Below, piece by piece: positions 8,070 through 16,529 of a stretch of 51,550 nt of DNA. Location: assembly GCA_944326355.1 (NCBI GenBank), contig CALVDO010000016.1, forward strand, positions 1 to 51,550. Reading direction: 5' to 3'. The first letter of the stretch is position 1. Every line of letters starts with the position of its first letter. Below the pieces are notes generated by a model that worked only from the letters and a program-made list of their open reading frames with translations, did not search any database and had not been told where the DNA came from. The DNA is from an uncultured Bacteroidales bacterium. Its GTDB lineage: Bacteria; Bacteroidota; Bacteroidia; Bacteroidales; UBA932. A program made the position numbers and the translations under genes.

Positions 8070-9116
8070 ATGGATCGCATAAAGATAGTGGCAGACAGTA
8101 ACATCCCTTTTCTCGAGGGCGTGTTCGAACCTTACGCGGATATCCGGTATGTGGACGGACAGGACATCCGCAGGGAGGATATTGTGGACGCCGATGTCCT
8201 TCTGATCAGGACCAGGACGAGGTGCGACGCGGCTCTTCTCGACGGGACGCGGGTGTCGATGATCGCCACGGCGACTATAGGCACAGACCATATAGATGAG
8301 GAATACTGCCGCCGCAGGGGGATATTGGTGCACAATGCCAAGGGGTGCAATGCCGGAGGAGTGATGCAGTATGTGTTTTCCGCCCTGTATGGCACCGCTT
8401 CGCGCAAGTCCCTGAAACTTTCTCCCGGCGACGTGATGGGCATAATCGGGGTAGGCAATGTGGGGAGCAAGGTTGAGCGCATGGCGAGGCACATAGGCTT
8501 CAGCGTGCTCAGGTGCGACCCTCCGAGGGCTCAAAGGGAAGGGCCGGAAGGATTCTGTTCTCTTGAGCATCTGCTGCTCAACTCGAAGATAGTGACGTTG
8601 CATGTGCCGCTCGACGATACGACGAGGGACATGGCGGACGAGACCTTCTTCAATCTGATCCGTCCCGGCGCGTTCTTCATCAACACCTCAAGAGGCGAGA
8701 CCGTGGTGGAGGAGGCTCTGATGGACGCTCTTCCGAAGCTCGGGCCGGTGATTATCGACACCTGGCGTAATGAGCCGCACATCAACAGGGAGCTTCTCGA
8801 CGCCGTGGACATCGCCACGCCGCATATCGCCGGATATTCCCGTCAGGGGAAGCAGAACGGCACCGCCTCCGTCGTCAGGGCGGTCGCGAGGCGTTTCGGC
8901 ATCAGCCCTCTTCTGGATTTCTATCCTGTCGATGACGTGCCGGAGTCCCGTCCTGTGCACCTCGATCTGAGGGGGATGAATCAGGGGGAGATCACGTCGG
9001 TTCTGCAGTACAACTATCCGATCTTTACAGACGACTTCATGTTGAGGCTTCAGCCTGACGACTTCGAGAGGCTCAGGTCGGAGTATTGCTACAGAAGGGA
9101 GATAAGCATAGACTGA
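8070..9116 (+). CDS. pdxB: 4-phosphoerythronate dehydrogenase
   Basis: NAD-dependent D-isomer 2-hydroxyacid dehydrogenase that oxidises 4-phospho-D-erythronate in the DXP-dependent branch of pyridoxal-5'-phosphate synthesis. The 348-aa protein has the PdxB-type N-terminus KIVADSNIPF, the conserved ATIGTDHID, the Rossmann motif GIIGVGNVGSKVE near 129-141, the FINTSRGETVV segment, and the catalytic-region motif ATPHIAGYS near 249-257 followed by a PdxB-specific C-terminal dimerisation domain. It starts 22 bp after the DUF721 gene and is followed 29 bp later by the DUF4301 gene, which suggests a transcript from recF onward to the terminator at 10710. Confidence 0.93.
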   Translation: MDRIKIVADSNIPFLEGVFEPYADIRYVDGQDIRREDIVDADVLLIRTRTRCDAALLDGTRVSMIATATIGTDHIDEEYCRRRGILVHNAKGCNAGGVMQYVFSALYGTASRKSLKLSPGDVMGIIGVGNVGSKVERMARHIGFSVLRCDPPRAQREGPEGFCSLEHLLLNSKIVTLHVPLDDTTRDMADETFFNLIRPGAFFINTSRGETVVEEALMDALPKLGPVIIDTWRNEPHINRELLDAVDIATPHIAGYSRQGKQNGTASVVRAVARRFGISPLLDFYPVDDVPESRPVHLDLRGMNQGEITSVLQYNYPIFTDDFMLRLQPDDFERLRSEYCYRREISID

Positions 9117-9145
9117 CATAACACGTAACACAAAACTCATAAGCA

Positions 9146-10654
9146 ATGTTTGACGAAAAAGACATCAGGCAGATAGAGGAAAGAGGCTCTTCTGTCAAGA
9201 CCGTGGAAGAACAGGTGGAGCGCTTCAGAAAGGGCTTCCCGTGGATGAAGATAGTCGCAGCCGCGACTCCGCACAGAGGCATCATGGTGCTGGACTCCCA
9301 GGCCGAAGAGGCTGCCGTCCGGTATTACGAGTCTGCGGGGATGAAGGGCAAATGCAAATTCGTTCCGGCTTCGGGAGCGGCTTCAAGGATGTTCAAGGAT
9401 CTCTTCAGCGGGCTTGACGTCCTTCGCTCCGGCGAAGACGTGAAGCCGGATTCGGCGGCCGCGAGATTCGCCGCGAGGATAACCGATTTCGCCTTCTATG
9501 ACGAGGCCATGTTCGGGACTCCGCAGGATACTGCCGCCTACAGGAAGGATGTGCTCGAGAAGACCCTGACTGCCGCCGGGCTCAACTATGGAGCGAAGCC
9601 TAAGGGGGTGATCCGCTTCCACAGATATGCTGACGGCGAGGTGCGCACGGCTTTCGCGGAGCATCTTGTCGAAGCTCAGGACTATATGCGCAATCCGGAC
9701 GGTTCGGCAAGTCTGGTGGTTACCATCTCTCCTGAGCATCAGGCTCTCTTCGAGGAGGCGTATGCTGAGGTGAAGGAGAAGTTCGAGAAGCGCTATGGCG
9801 TCAGGTACGGCATCGAGTTCACTTTCCAGGACAAGGCTACCGACACGGTGGCTGTCGACGTGGACAACCGTCCGTTCCGTACCGAGAAGGACGAGCTTCT
9901 GTTCCGTCCAGCGGGACACGGCGCCCTCATCCACAATCTCAACAGGCTGAAGGAGGAGGTCGTGTCGATAAAGAACATCGACAACGTGGCCAATGAGAGG
10001 CTGCTTCCGGTGACTGCCAGGTACAAGAAGGTTCTGCTCGGCAAGTGTCTCGAGCTCAGAGACATTATCCGTGGCTATCTTCGCGAGCTCGACGCTGTTG
10101 CCGACGTATGCTCGCCTGAATGCGCGGCTCTCTGCGACAGGATAGAGGCATTCCTCGACAGGACTCTCTGCATCACCCTTCCTGCTGCTCCGGACTGCCG
10201 CACGCGGGTTGAGACCATCCGCAGAAAGCTCAACCGTCCGGTGAGAGTGTGCGGCATGGTGAAGAATCAGGGCGAGCCGGGAGGCGGGCCGTTCATCATC
10301 GCGGAGAAAGACGGCTCCACTTCGCTTCAGATTCTCGAGAGCGTGCAGATCAACATGACCGACGAGCACGCCAAGGAGGCTCTTGCGTCCGCCACTCATT
10401 TCAATCCGGTGGATATCGTATGCTGCCTGCATGACTATAAGGGCAATCCGTTCAACCTGCTCGACCATGTCGACCATGACGCCGGTTTCATCAGCTCCAA
10501 GAGCTATCAGGGCAGGGAACTCAAGGCTCTTGAGCTTCCGGGACTCTGGAACGGCTCGATGAGCGACTGGAACACGCTCTTTGTCGAGGTGCCGCTCGAG
10601 ACTTTCAATCCTGTCAAGGTGGTTCTCGACCTGCTCCGGCCGGCCCATCAGTGA
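9146..10654 (+). CDS. DUF4301 family protein
   Basis: A 502-aa soluble protein that I match to DUF4301, a family largely confined to Bacteroidetes and of unknown function. Recognisable blocks are the N-terminal KDIRQIEERG, KFVPASGAASRMFKDL near 73-88, GVIRFHRY near 152-159 and the C-terminal MSDWNTLFVEVP. The ASGAASRMFK segment resembles the glycine-rich nucleotide-binding loop of sugar nucleotidyltransferases (xGGxGTRM type), so a nucleotidyltransferase-like fold is possible, but this is inference. There is no signal peptide or membrane segment. It is the last gene before a strong terminator and is probably cotranscribed with pdxB. Confidence 0.8.
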   Translation: MFDEKDIRQIEERGSSVKTVEEQVERFRKGFPWMKIVAAATPHRGIMVLDSQAEEAAVRYYESAGMKGKCKFVPASGAASRMFKDLFSGLDVLRSGEDVKPDSAAARFAARITDFAFYDEAMFGTPQDTAAYRKDVLEKTLTAAGLNYGAKPKGVIRFHRYADGEVRTAFAEHLVEAQDYMRNPDGSASLVVTISPEHQALFEEAYAEVKEKFEKRYGVRYGIEFTFQDKATDTVAVDVDNRPFRTEKDELLFRPAGHGALIHNLNRLKEEVVSIKNIDNVANERLLPVTARYKKVLLGKCLELRDIIRGYLRELDAVADVCSPECAALCDRIEAFLDRTLCITLPAAPDCRTRVETIRRKLNRPVRVCGMVKNQGEPGGGPFIIAEKDGSTSLQILESVQINMTDEHAKEALASATHFNPVDIVCCLHDYKGNPFNLLDHVDHDAGFISSKSYQGRELKALELPGLWNGSMSDWNTLFVEVPLETFNPVKVVLDLLRPAHQ

Positions 10655-10663
10655 GATGCAGCT

Positions 10664-10705
10664 AAAAGCTTGAAATTGAAGATTCAATACCAAAAAGCTT
10701 GAAAT
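10664..10705 (+). repeat. 13-bp direct repeat after the DUF4301 gene
   Basis: AAAAGCTTGAAAT occurs at 10664-10676 and again at 10693-10705, 29 bp apart, in the short gap before the terminator. No function is apparent. Confidence 0.6.
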
Positions 10706-10709
10706 ACAG

Positions 10710-10746
10710 GCGGATGCGGGAAAATTTTGCCCGCATCCGCTTTTTT
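10710..10746 (+). terminator. Strong intrinsic terminator after the recF-DUF4301 run
   Basis: GCGGATGCGGG (10710-10720) and CCCGCATCCGC (10730-10740) form a perfect 11-bp stem with a 9-nt loop, followed by TTTTTT (10741-10746). Confidence 0.92.
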
Positions 10747-10757
10747 GCGTATCTTTG
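10726..10757 (+). promoter_or_regulatory. Promoter of the small lipoprotein gene, overlapping the terminator
   Basis: TTTG (10726-10729, inside the terminator loop), a 20-bp spacer and TATCTTTG (10750-10757) fit the -33/-7 consensus. Start of transcription would be near 10764. The upstream terminator and this promoter share sequence. Confidence 0.6.
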
Positions 10758-10799
10758 CCGCAGTGTACGATGACCTGAGCCGGTAAAATGTAATGCCGG

Positions 10800-11276
10800 A
10801 TGAATCTTTTTATAGGAAATTTGTCTTTGAACCGCATGGCGTCTGCCGTTACGGGATTTTTTCTGCTGCTTGCAGCAGTCCCTCTGACTTTTTCGTGCAT
10901 GATGGCTCTCGACGATGAAATGATAATGGATGATGCGGGCCGCGTGACTCTTGCGGTCAGGGGATACGTATATCTCGGAACCGATGCCCCTCCCGTCTCC
11001 GGGACCCTCGTCACCGTTTCAGTTTATGACAGGGCTGACAAGGATTTCAGTTCTCCGCTTGCCGTAGTAAGGGACATGGTCTCGGAAAGCGGATATTATG
11101 ACTTGAGAGTGAGTTTTGCCGCCTATGGCGACATCATGATCAGGGTGTATGCGGCCGATCCTGCCGATTCCTCATCTTCGGGCGAGGTCACGGGCGTGTT
11201 TTCATGGGAGTCTTCCCACTATGATTCCGAACTCGGCGCCTATTGCATCAATATGCCGCCTGTCTATATGGAGTAG
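10800..11276 (+). CDS. Small putative lipoprotein of unknown function
   Basis: A 158-aa protein (147 aa if ATG 10836 is used) with a hydrophobic signal region and a plausible lipobox (LTFSC, Cys33). The mature part is short and beta-rich, with VTLAVRGYVYLGTDAPPVSG and a block YYDLRVSFAAYGDIMIRVYAAD that looks like one immunoglobulin- or carboxypeptidase-regulatory-like sandwich. Similar small Bacteroidetes lipoproteins with such a layout exist, some annotated as radical-SAM-associated, but no radical SAM gene is near here. It is monocistronic, convergent with the AraC-type gene 15 bp away, and has its own promoter. I do not assign a function. Confidence 0.7.
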   Translation: MNLFIGNLSLNRMASAVTGFFLLLAAVPLTFSCMMALDDEMIMDDAGRVTLAVRGYVYLGTDAPPVSGTLVTVSVYDRADKDFSSPLAVVRDMVSESGYYDLRVSFAAYGDIMIRVYAADPADSSSSGEVTGVFSWESSHYDSELGAYCINMPPVYME

Positions 11277-11291
11277 CGGCCTCTCTCCGTC

Positions 11292-12479
11292 TCAGCGCAC
11301 GATTTCGGGATGTCCGGCGGTGTCTCTCCATTTCTTCGGGGAGCAGCCTACGAGCTTGGTGAACTGGCGGTGGAAATTGGAGCGGTCGCTGAAGCCGGCC
11401 ATCTCTCCTATGAGATTGATCGAAGTGTCGGTCTTTTCAAGCAGCATTCTCTTTGCGTCGTTGATTCTCAGATTAGTGCGCCAGCTTCTGAAGTCAAGTC
11501 CGACCTTTTCGGTGAAGTAGAGCTGGAGCATTTCTCTGGTCGTGCCGAGCTCATGAGCCACCTCGTCGCGGCTCTTGTCGTACTCCCTGTATTTCTTTTC
11601 TGCAACCCATCTTGTGATGGCCGTCTCGATATTTGCGAATTCTTCGTTTAGCTCATCTGCGTCGGCTCCTTCCGCGTCAGTCCCTTCTCCGGCATCGGAC
11701 TTTCTCGTGCGGGCCGCCCTTTTCCGTCTTCTCTGTCCTCTCTGCTCGGAAAAGGCGCTGTGGCCGAAGGCGTCGAGCAGGAGCTTGTGGCTTCCGAGGA
11801 AAGATATGAAGTTGCCGGCAAAATAGATCATGTACAGGATGTAGAAGAATATGTATAGCCCTATCAGCCATTTCGGCAGGAACATATAGATGAGTACGAA
11901 CATCGTCGTGAGCATGGTCAGGATGTAGCAGAACCTTATCCACTTGACTTTCTGCTCTTCATCCTCGTCATAATATTTTTCGAGGAGGTCCAGAGACTTC
12001 TTGTAGGCCTTGTCGAAGATGATTATGAGATAGGAATTCTGGATGGCGTACAGCACCGTGGCGGTGATAAGGGCGATCCTGTATAGCCTGACGCTTTCGG
12101 AGAAGAATGATTCGGTGAGTATCGCGCTTACGAAGAAGAGGATGAAGATGCTTATCATGAACCTGCTGGAGTCGATGTACCTCGGCTGCATGAGGTTGAT
12201 GAGCGAGTAGGACATGATGATAGACGAGAATGCGGTCACGATCAATGTGGTGACAGCTGAAAACTTCTCATACTCAGGAGTGTCCGAATGGTACAGGGTG
12301 TATCCGAATATGAAGGCGCCTACAAGGAAGTTCGTCGCGATCGTCGTCTTGGACCGGGTGAGCTTCTTTGCGTATTCGGTGCGTGGCACCTTGATCAGCA
12401 TCAGGACTGTCGCCAGAGTGAGAGACACTGTCAGCGCAGCGATCTGGATGATTCTTATGTCAAGGAAATGCGGCTGCAT
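11292..12479 (-). CDS. Membrane-bound AraC-family transcriptional regulator
   Basis: A 395-aa protein with about seven membrane helices in residues 10-235 and a C-terminal AraC/XylS DNA-binding domain at about 300-390. The second helix-turn-helix is clear (INLIGEMAGFSDRSNFHRQFTKL, given here in part), ending with the family-typical GCSPKKWR. A charged linker (about 250-285, rich in Arg, Asp, Glu) joins the two. This membrane-sensor/AraC architecture is common in Bacteroidetes; the signal is unknown. It is not clearly in an operon; the gene before it on this strand ends at 12661 with a terminator, so the regulator probably has its own promoter in 12480-12540, which I could not identify. Confidence 0.88.
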   Translation of the reverse strand: MQPHFLDIRIIQIAALTVSLTLATVLMLIKVPRTEYAKKLTRSKTTIATNFLVGAFIFGYTLYHSDTPEYEKFSAVTTLIVTAFSSIIMSYSLINLMQPRYIDSSRFMISIFILFFVSAILTESFFSESVRLYRIALITATVLYAIQNSYLIIIFDKAYKKSLDLLEKYYDEDEEQKVKWIRFCYILTMLTTMFVLIYMFLPKWLIGLYIFFYILYMIYFAGNFISFLGSHKLLLDAFGHSAFSEQRGQRRRKRAARTRKSDAGEGTDAEGADADELNEEFANIETAITRWVAEKKYREYDKSRDEVAHELGTTREMLQLYFTEKVGLDFRSWRTNLRINDAKRMLLEKTDTSINLIGEMAGFSDRSNFHRQFTKLVGCSPKKWRDTAGHPEIVR

Positions 12480-12541
12480 GTCCGTATGGTTAAGGGTTGT
12501 CTCTTCTTCGTGCCGGCCTTATGTCAGTGGGCGGCATCTTT

Positions 12542-12583
12542 TAAAAAAAGGCATCGCCGGCGCCGTATGCCTTCGGCGATGCC
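12542..12583 (-). terminator. Intrinsic terminator of the deoxyhypusine-synthase-like gene
   Basis: GGCATCGCCG (12550-12559) and CGGCGATGCC (12574-12583) form a 10-bp stem with a 14-nt loop; on the minus strand a run of seven T residues follows. It is about 80 bp beyond the stop codon at 12661. Confidence 0.85.
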
Positions 12584-12660
12584 TGTGAGTCGGGGCTGCG
12601 GGCGGTATTCCTTTACGGAAATGCTCCGTGTGTGCTGCGGAGACCGCCTGCCGGAGCTGC

Positions 12661-13635
12661 TTACCAGCCGAGGACGTATGCGAACATCAGCGGGGCTACG
12701 ATGGTGGCGTCGGACTCCACGATGAATTTAGGAGTGTCGACGTCTAGCTTGCCCCATGTGATCTTCTCGTTCGGAACGGCTCCTGAATATGAGCCGTAAG
12801 ACGTGGTGCTGTCCGAGATCTGGCAAAAATATTTCCAGAGCGGCGTTCCGGTCCAGCCGAGGTCCTGCTCCATCATAGGGACGACGCAGATAGGGAAGTC
12901 TCCCGCTGTGCCGCCTCCGATCTGGAAGAAGCCTACGCCTTCTCCCTCAGAGTTGTTCTTGTACCAGTCGGTGAGGAACATCATGGTCTCGATGCCGTTC
13001 TTGATGATGTGCGGGTCGAGCTCGCCCTTGATGCAGTGGGCGGCGAAGATGTTTCCTGTGGTGCAGTCTTCCCATGCCGGAACTACGATAGGGATGTTCT
13101 TCTCGCAGGCCGCGAGCACCCAGCTGTCCTTCGGGTCGATCTCGTAGTACTGCTCGAGCACTCCGCTGCGAAGGAGTCTGTATATCACCTCGTAAGGAAG
13201 CAGTCTCTCTCCTTTTGCCTGCATGTCCTTCCACACTTCGAGAAGATGGTGCTCGAGGCGGCGGAATGCCTCCTCCTCAGGTATGCAGGTGTCCGTGACA
13301 CGGTTCATGTGATTGTCGAGAAGCTGTTTCTCCTGCTCCGGAGTGAGATCCCTGTAGCCCGGAACCCTGTAGTAGTGGGAGTGGGCGACGAGATTCATGA
13401 TGTCCTCTTCAAGATTGTTCGCTGAGCAGGACACGATCTGGAACTTGTCCTGACGGATCATCTCCGCGAGCGAGATCCCCAGCTCGGCCGTACTCATGGC
13501 GCCGGCCATCGCCAGCATCATCTTCCCGCCTTTGTTCATGTGCTCGTCAAAAGCCTTCGCGGCATCGACCAGAGCCGCAGAGTTGAAGTGGCGGTAATGG
13601 TGCGTAATGAACTGTGAAATAGGTCCTTTTTCCAT
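12661..13635 (-). CDS. Deoxyhypusine synthase family protein
   Basis: NAD-dependent aminobutyl-transferase-fold enzyme of the deoxyhypusine synthase family. Bacteria lack eIF5A, so bacterial members are thought to act on small polyamines (for example making homospermidine) or on an unknown acceptor; the substrate here is not known. From ATG 13635 (MEKGPISQF) it is 324 aa. Visible motifs are MAGAMSTAELG near 42-52, SANNLEEDIMNLVAHSHYY, the NAD-binding IGGGTAGDFPICVVPMM near 243-259, and EKITWGKL near 294-301, matching the EAVSWGKI block that carries the catalytic Lys of eukaryotic DHS. The longer in-frame start at 13707 would overlap the lysA promoter. Divergent from lysA. Confidence 0.85.
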   Translation of the reverse strand: MEKGPISQFITHHYRHFNSAALVDAAKAFDEHMNKGGKMMLAMAGAMSTAELGISLAEMIRQDKFQIVSCSANNLEEDIMNLVAHSHYYRVPGYRDLTPEQEKQLLDNHMNRVTDTCIPEEEAFRRLEHHLLEVWKDMQAKGERLLPYEVIYRLLRSGVLEQYYEIDPKDSWVLAACEKNIPIVVPAWEDCTTGNIFAAHCIKGELDPHIIKNGIETMMFLTDWYKNNSEGEGVGFFQIGGGTAGDFPICVVPMMEQDLGWTGTPLWKYFCQISDSTTSYGSYSGAVPNEKITWGKLDVDTPKFIVESDATIVAPLMFAYVLGW

Positions 13636-13732
13636 TTTTTTAAAAAAAGTTTTTGCCCCGTGCCGTGCCGGCTTTTGCCGGTCTCCGGGAGGGATAGTTG
13701 AATTCAAACTGCGAAATTAGCGATTTTTTCGT

Positions 13733-13740
13733 TACTTTTG
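13733..13740 (+). promoter_or_regulatory. -7 element of the lysA promoter
   Basis: TACTTTTG matches TAnnTTTG. Predicted start near 13747 places the transcript 20 nt before ATG 13767, and this decides the lysA start against an in-frame ATG at 13698. Confidence 0.5.
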
Positions 13741-13766
13741 CAACCGTTTTACCTTTTTTAGCCAAT

Positions 13767-14942
13767 ATGTTCGACATCAGCCATATTCATGCGTTCGGGG
13801 AGATGGACACCCCGTTCTATTTCTACGACATGGACCTGTTCCGGAGGACGGTCGCCGAGCTCGAGTCCCTTTCGTCCCGTCATGGCATAAAAGTGCATTA
13901 TGCCGTCAAGGCCAACACTCAGGAGCGTCTGATGCGCTTTCTGTCGTCACGGGGATTCGGAGCTGACTGCGTGAGCGGGAATGAGGTTCTGCACGCCTGT
14001 GCCTGCGGGTTCGCTCCGGAGAACGTCGTTTTCGCCGGGGTAGGGAAGAGCGACAGGGAGATTATGGAGTCTCTTGACTGCAGGATAGGGATGTTCAACT
14101 GTGAGTCGCTTCAGGAGATCTCGGTTATCAACGCTTTCGCCGCATCTCTCGGCCTGAAGGCAGGGGTGTCGGTCAGAATCAATCCGGACATAGATGCCCA
14201 TACCCATAAATATGTGACTACCGGCCTGTATGAAAACAAGTTCGGAATATCCCGCCATGAGTTTGAGCCTCTTGTCGACCTGCTCGGACAATGCGGATCT
14301 CTGGAGCTGCGCGGCCTGCATTTCCACATCGGCTCTCAGATAACTGATGTTGAAAAGGTCTACTCGCTTGAGTGTGTGAGGGCTGCGGAGATAGTGCGCT
14401 GGTTTGAGGACAAGGGGCTTGAGATAAGGAACATAGATCTCGGAGGCGGTCTCGGGGTCAATTATGAGGAGCCGGATGCGGAGCCTGTTCCGGACTTCGC
14501 GACATGGTTCAGGACGATAGAACGCAATCTGCCGCTTCGCCCGGGGCAGACCGTGCATGTGGAGCCGGGCCGTTCGGTGGTCGCTCAGTGCGGTACCCTC
14601 ATCTCTCGCGTGCTGTTTGTGAAGAGCGGGGAGACTAAGACATTCCTGATTCTCGACGCCGGAATGAATGATCTGGTCCGTCCGGCTTTGTACGGCGCCT
14701 ATCACAAGGTGGAGAATCTCTCTGCGGCAGACAGGTCTGCTCCCGCTGAGGATCAGGTCTACGATGTGGTCGGGCCTGTGTGCGAGTCCGGCGACGTCTG
14801 GGGGGCCGGCAGGCTGCTTCCTCTGAGCGTGCGGGGCGATCTCATCGGCATCCGCAGCGCAGGGGCATACGGACAGGTGATGGCGAGCAGGTACAATCTC
14901 AGGGATCTTGCGCCGGCGGTCTTTTCCGACGACCTGTTTTGA
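13767..14942 (+). CDS. lysA: Diaminopimelate decarboxylase
   Basis: PLP-dependent fold-type III decarboxylase that converts meso-diaminopimelate to L-lysine, the last step of lysine synthesis. From ATG 13767 it is 391 aa. The PLP-lysine motif VHYAVKAN is near 44-51, then the phosphate-binding glycine-rich DLGGGLGV near 226-233, HFHIGSQI near 188-195, EPGRSVVAQCG near 268-278 and the active-site Cys motif VGPVCESGDV near 335-344. The alternative start at 13698 adds 23 residues with no family match. Members of this fold also include carboxynorspermidine decarboxylase; with a deoxyhypusine-synthase-like gene next door a polyamine role should be kept in mind, though overall motifs fit LysA best. 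Confidence 0.9.
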   Translation: MFDISHIHAFGEMDTPFYFYDMDLFRRTVAELESLSSRHGIKVHYAVKANTQERLMRFLSSRGFGADCVSGNEVLHACACGFAPENVVFAGVGKSDREIMESLDCRIGMFNCESLQEISVINAFAASLGLKAGVSVRINPDIDAHTHKYVTTGLYENKFGISRHEFEPLVDLLGQCGSLELRGLHFHIGSQITDVEKVYSLECVRAAEIVRWFEDKGLEIRNIDLGGGLGVNYEEPDAEPVPDFATWFRTIERNLPLRPGQTVHVEPGRSVVAQCGTLISRVLFVKSGETKTFLILDAGMNDLVRPALYGAYHKVENLSAADRSAPAEDQVYDVVGPVCESGDVWGAGRLLPLSVRGDLIGIRSAGAYGQVMASRYNLRDLAPAVFSDDLF

Positions 14943-15016
14943 GGCCCCGGCTTATAGTTTTTGAAGAGCTTTCGCAGTGACCGCGAGATAAAATTCATTG
15001 TTTTGATATAAAACGT

Positions 15017-15024
15017 TACCTTTG
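15017..15024 (+). promoter_or_regulatory. -7 element of the ffh promoter
   Basis: TACCTTTG matches TAnnTTTG, 36 bp before the ffh ATG at 15060. A TTG at 14998-15000 gives only a 16-bp spacer, so the -33 box is doubtful. Confidence 0.5.
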
Positions 15025-15059
15025 CAGGGTTTTGTTAACGAATAATTCAAAGACGGGAC

Positions 15060-16394
15060 ATGTTTGAGAATCTGGTAGAAAGACTTGAACGTTCCTTCAA
15101 GATATTGAAGGGAGAGGGAAAGATCACCGAAATCAATGTGGCGGAGACGCTGAAGGACATCAGGCGGGCTCTGCTCGACGCTGACGTCAGCTATAAGATA
15201 GCCAAGCAGTTCTGCGACGACGTCAAGCAGAAGGCAATGGGCATGAATGTGCTGACTGCCGTGAAGCCGGAGCAGATGATGGTCAAGATCGTGCATGACG
15301 AGCTTGCTGCTCTCATGGGAAGCGAATCGAGCGACATCAATGTTAAGGGGCATCCGGGCATAGTCCTGGTGGCCGGTCTGCAGGGTTCGGGAAAGACGAC
15401 CTTCTCCGGAAAGCTTGCCCTCAACTGCAAGAGCAAGAGGGGAATGAAGGTGATGCTCGCCGCCTGCGACGTCTATCGTCCGGCAGCCATCGACCAGCTG
15501 AAGGTGCTCGGCAGCCAGATCGGCGTGCCTGTCTATTCCGAGGACGGCGTCAAGGATCCGGTGTCGATTGCGAAGAACGCCATAGCCAAGGCAAAGGCCG
15601 AGGGCGTATCTGTGGTCATCATCGATACGGCAGGCCGTCTGGCTGTGGACGAGGAGATGATGGACGAGATCTCCGCTCTCAAAAAGGCGACTTCCCCGAC
15701 CGAGACCCTCTTCGTGGTTGACGCCATGACCGGTCAGGATGCGGTGGAGACGGCCAAGGCATTCAACGACAGGCTCGATTTCGACGGCGTCGTGCTCACC
15801 AAGATGGACGGCGATACCCGAGGCGGTGCCGCTCTCTCGATCAAGGCCGTTGTCGGCAAGCCTATCAAGTTCGTAAGCTCCGGGGAGAAGATGGAGGCGC
15901 TCGACGTGTTCCATCCGAAGAGGATAGCCGACCGAATCCTCGGTATGGGAGATGTCGTCACCCTTGTTGAGAAGGCTCAGGAGCAGTTTGACGAGGAGCA
16001 GGCACGCAAGCTGAAGAAGAAGCTTGTAAAGAACCAGTTTACCCTCATGGACTTTTATGACCAGATACAGCAGGTCAAGAAGATGGGCAACATAAAGGAT
16101 CTCGCTTCGATGATTCCGGGTATGGGCAAGGCCTTGAAGGATGTTGACATAGACAACGACTCCTTCAAGAGTGTCGAGGCCATCATCCTTTCGATGACTC
16201 CGCAGGAGCGTGAGAAGCCGGAGATCATCAACGGCAGCCGCCGCAAGCGCATAGCTGACGGAAGCGGCACCTCTCTTCAGGAGGTGAACAGGCTTCTGAA
16301 ACAGTTTGAAGACACCAGGCGCATGATGAAGACCGTCATGGGCGGCGGAATGCAGAACGCCATGCGCAGAATGGCCGGCCGCCGTCGCCGTTAG
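15060..16394 (+). CDS. ffh: Signal recognition particle protein Ffh (SRP54)
   Basis: GTPase that with 4.5S RNA binds signal sequences on ribosomes and targets membrane proteins to FtsY and SecYEG. The 444-aa length is standard. Domains in order: N domain (1-90), G domain with G1 GLQGSGKTT near 106-114, DVYRPAA near 137-143, G3 DTAGR near 188-192 and TKMDGD near 246-251, then the methionine-rich M domain from about 300 (MIPGMGK, and a Met-rich tail MMKTVMGGGMQNAMRRM). It has its own promoter and no close same-strand neighbour. The 135 bp after it hold only degenerate GC-rich sequence and a possible terminator for the convergent GntR gene. Confidence 0.97.
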   Translation: MFENLVERLERSFKILKGEGKITEINVAETLKDIRRALLDADVSYKIAKQFCDDVKQKAMGMNVLTAVKPEQMMVKIVHDELAALMGSESSDINVKGHPGIVLVAGLQGSGKTTFSGKLALNCKSKRGMKVMLAACDVYRPAAIDQLKVLGSQIGVPVYSEDGVKDPVSIAKNAIAKAKAEGVSVVIIDTAGRLAVDEEMMDEISALKKATSPTETLFVVDAMTGQDAVETAKAFNDRLDFDGVVLTKMDGDTRGGAALSIKAVVGKPIKFVSSGEKMEALDVFHPKRIADRILGMGDVVTLVEKAQEQFDEEQARKLKKKLVKNQFTLMDFYDQIQQVKKMGNIKDLASMIPGMGKALKDVDIDNDSFKSVEAIILSMTPQEREKPEIINGSRRKRIADGSGTSLQEVNRLLKQFEDTRRMMKTVMGGGMQNAMRRMAGRRRR

Positions 16395-16487
16395 TCCGCG
16401 TCGCCGTCAGTCCGCGCCGCTGTCAGTCTCTGGCTGCCGGCCCCGGTTTCCGGAGCACGGACGGATGTGTCACTGTAAAGGAAAGAT

Positions 16488-16519
16488 TGTCCCGACTGGC
16501 ATCACTGCCGGCCGGGACA
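16488..16519 (-). terminator. Possible terminator of the ABC-GntR operon
   Basis: TGTCCCG (16488-16494) pairs with CGGGACA (16513-16519), with further pairing inside after one mismatch. On the minus strand the following sequence is only mildly T-rich (AATCTTTCCTTT), so termination efficiency is uncertain. It could serve the convergent ffh gene as well. Confidence 0.45.
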
Positions 16520-16529
16520 CATTCAATAT

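Noticed and set aside
9383..11014. 543-codon minus-strand ORF opposite the DUF4301 gene
   Set aside because: Antisense shadow of a well-supported gene; no domain, and it runs across the strong terminator and promoter at 10710-10757.
13636..13707. N-terminal extension of the deoxyhypusine-synthase-like protein
   Set aside because: The extra 24 residues overlap the divergent lysA region and do not match the family start MEKGPIS.
14952..15914. 320-codon minus-strand ORF
   Set aside because: Antisense to ffh and covers its promoter.
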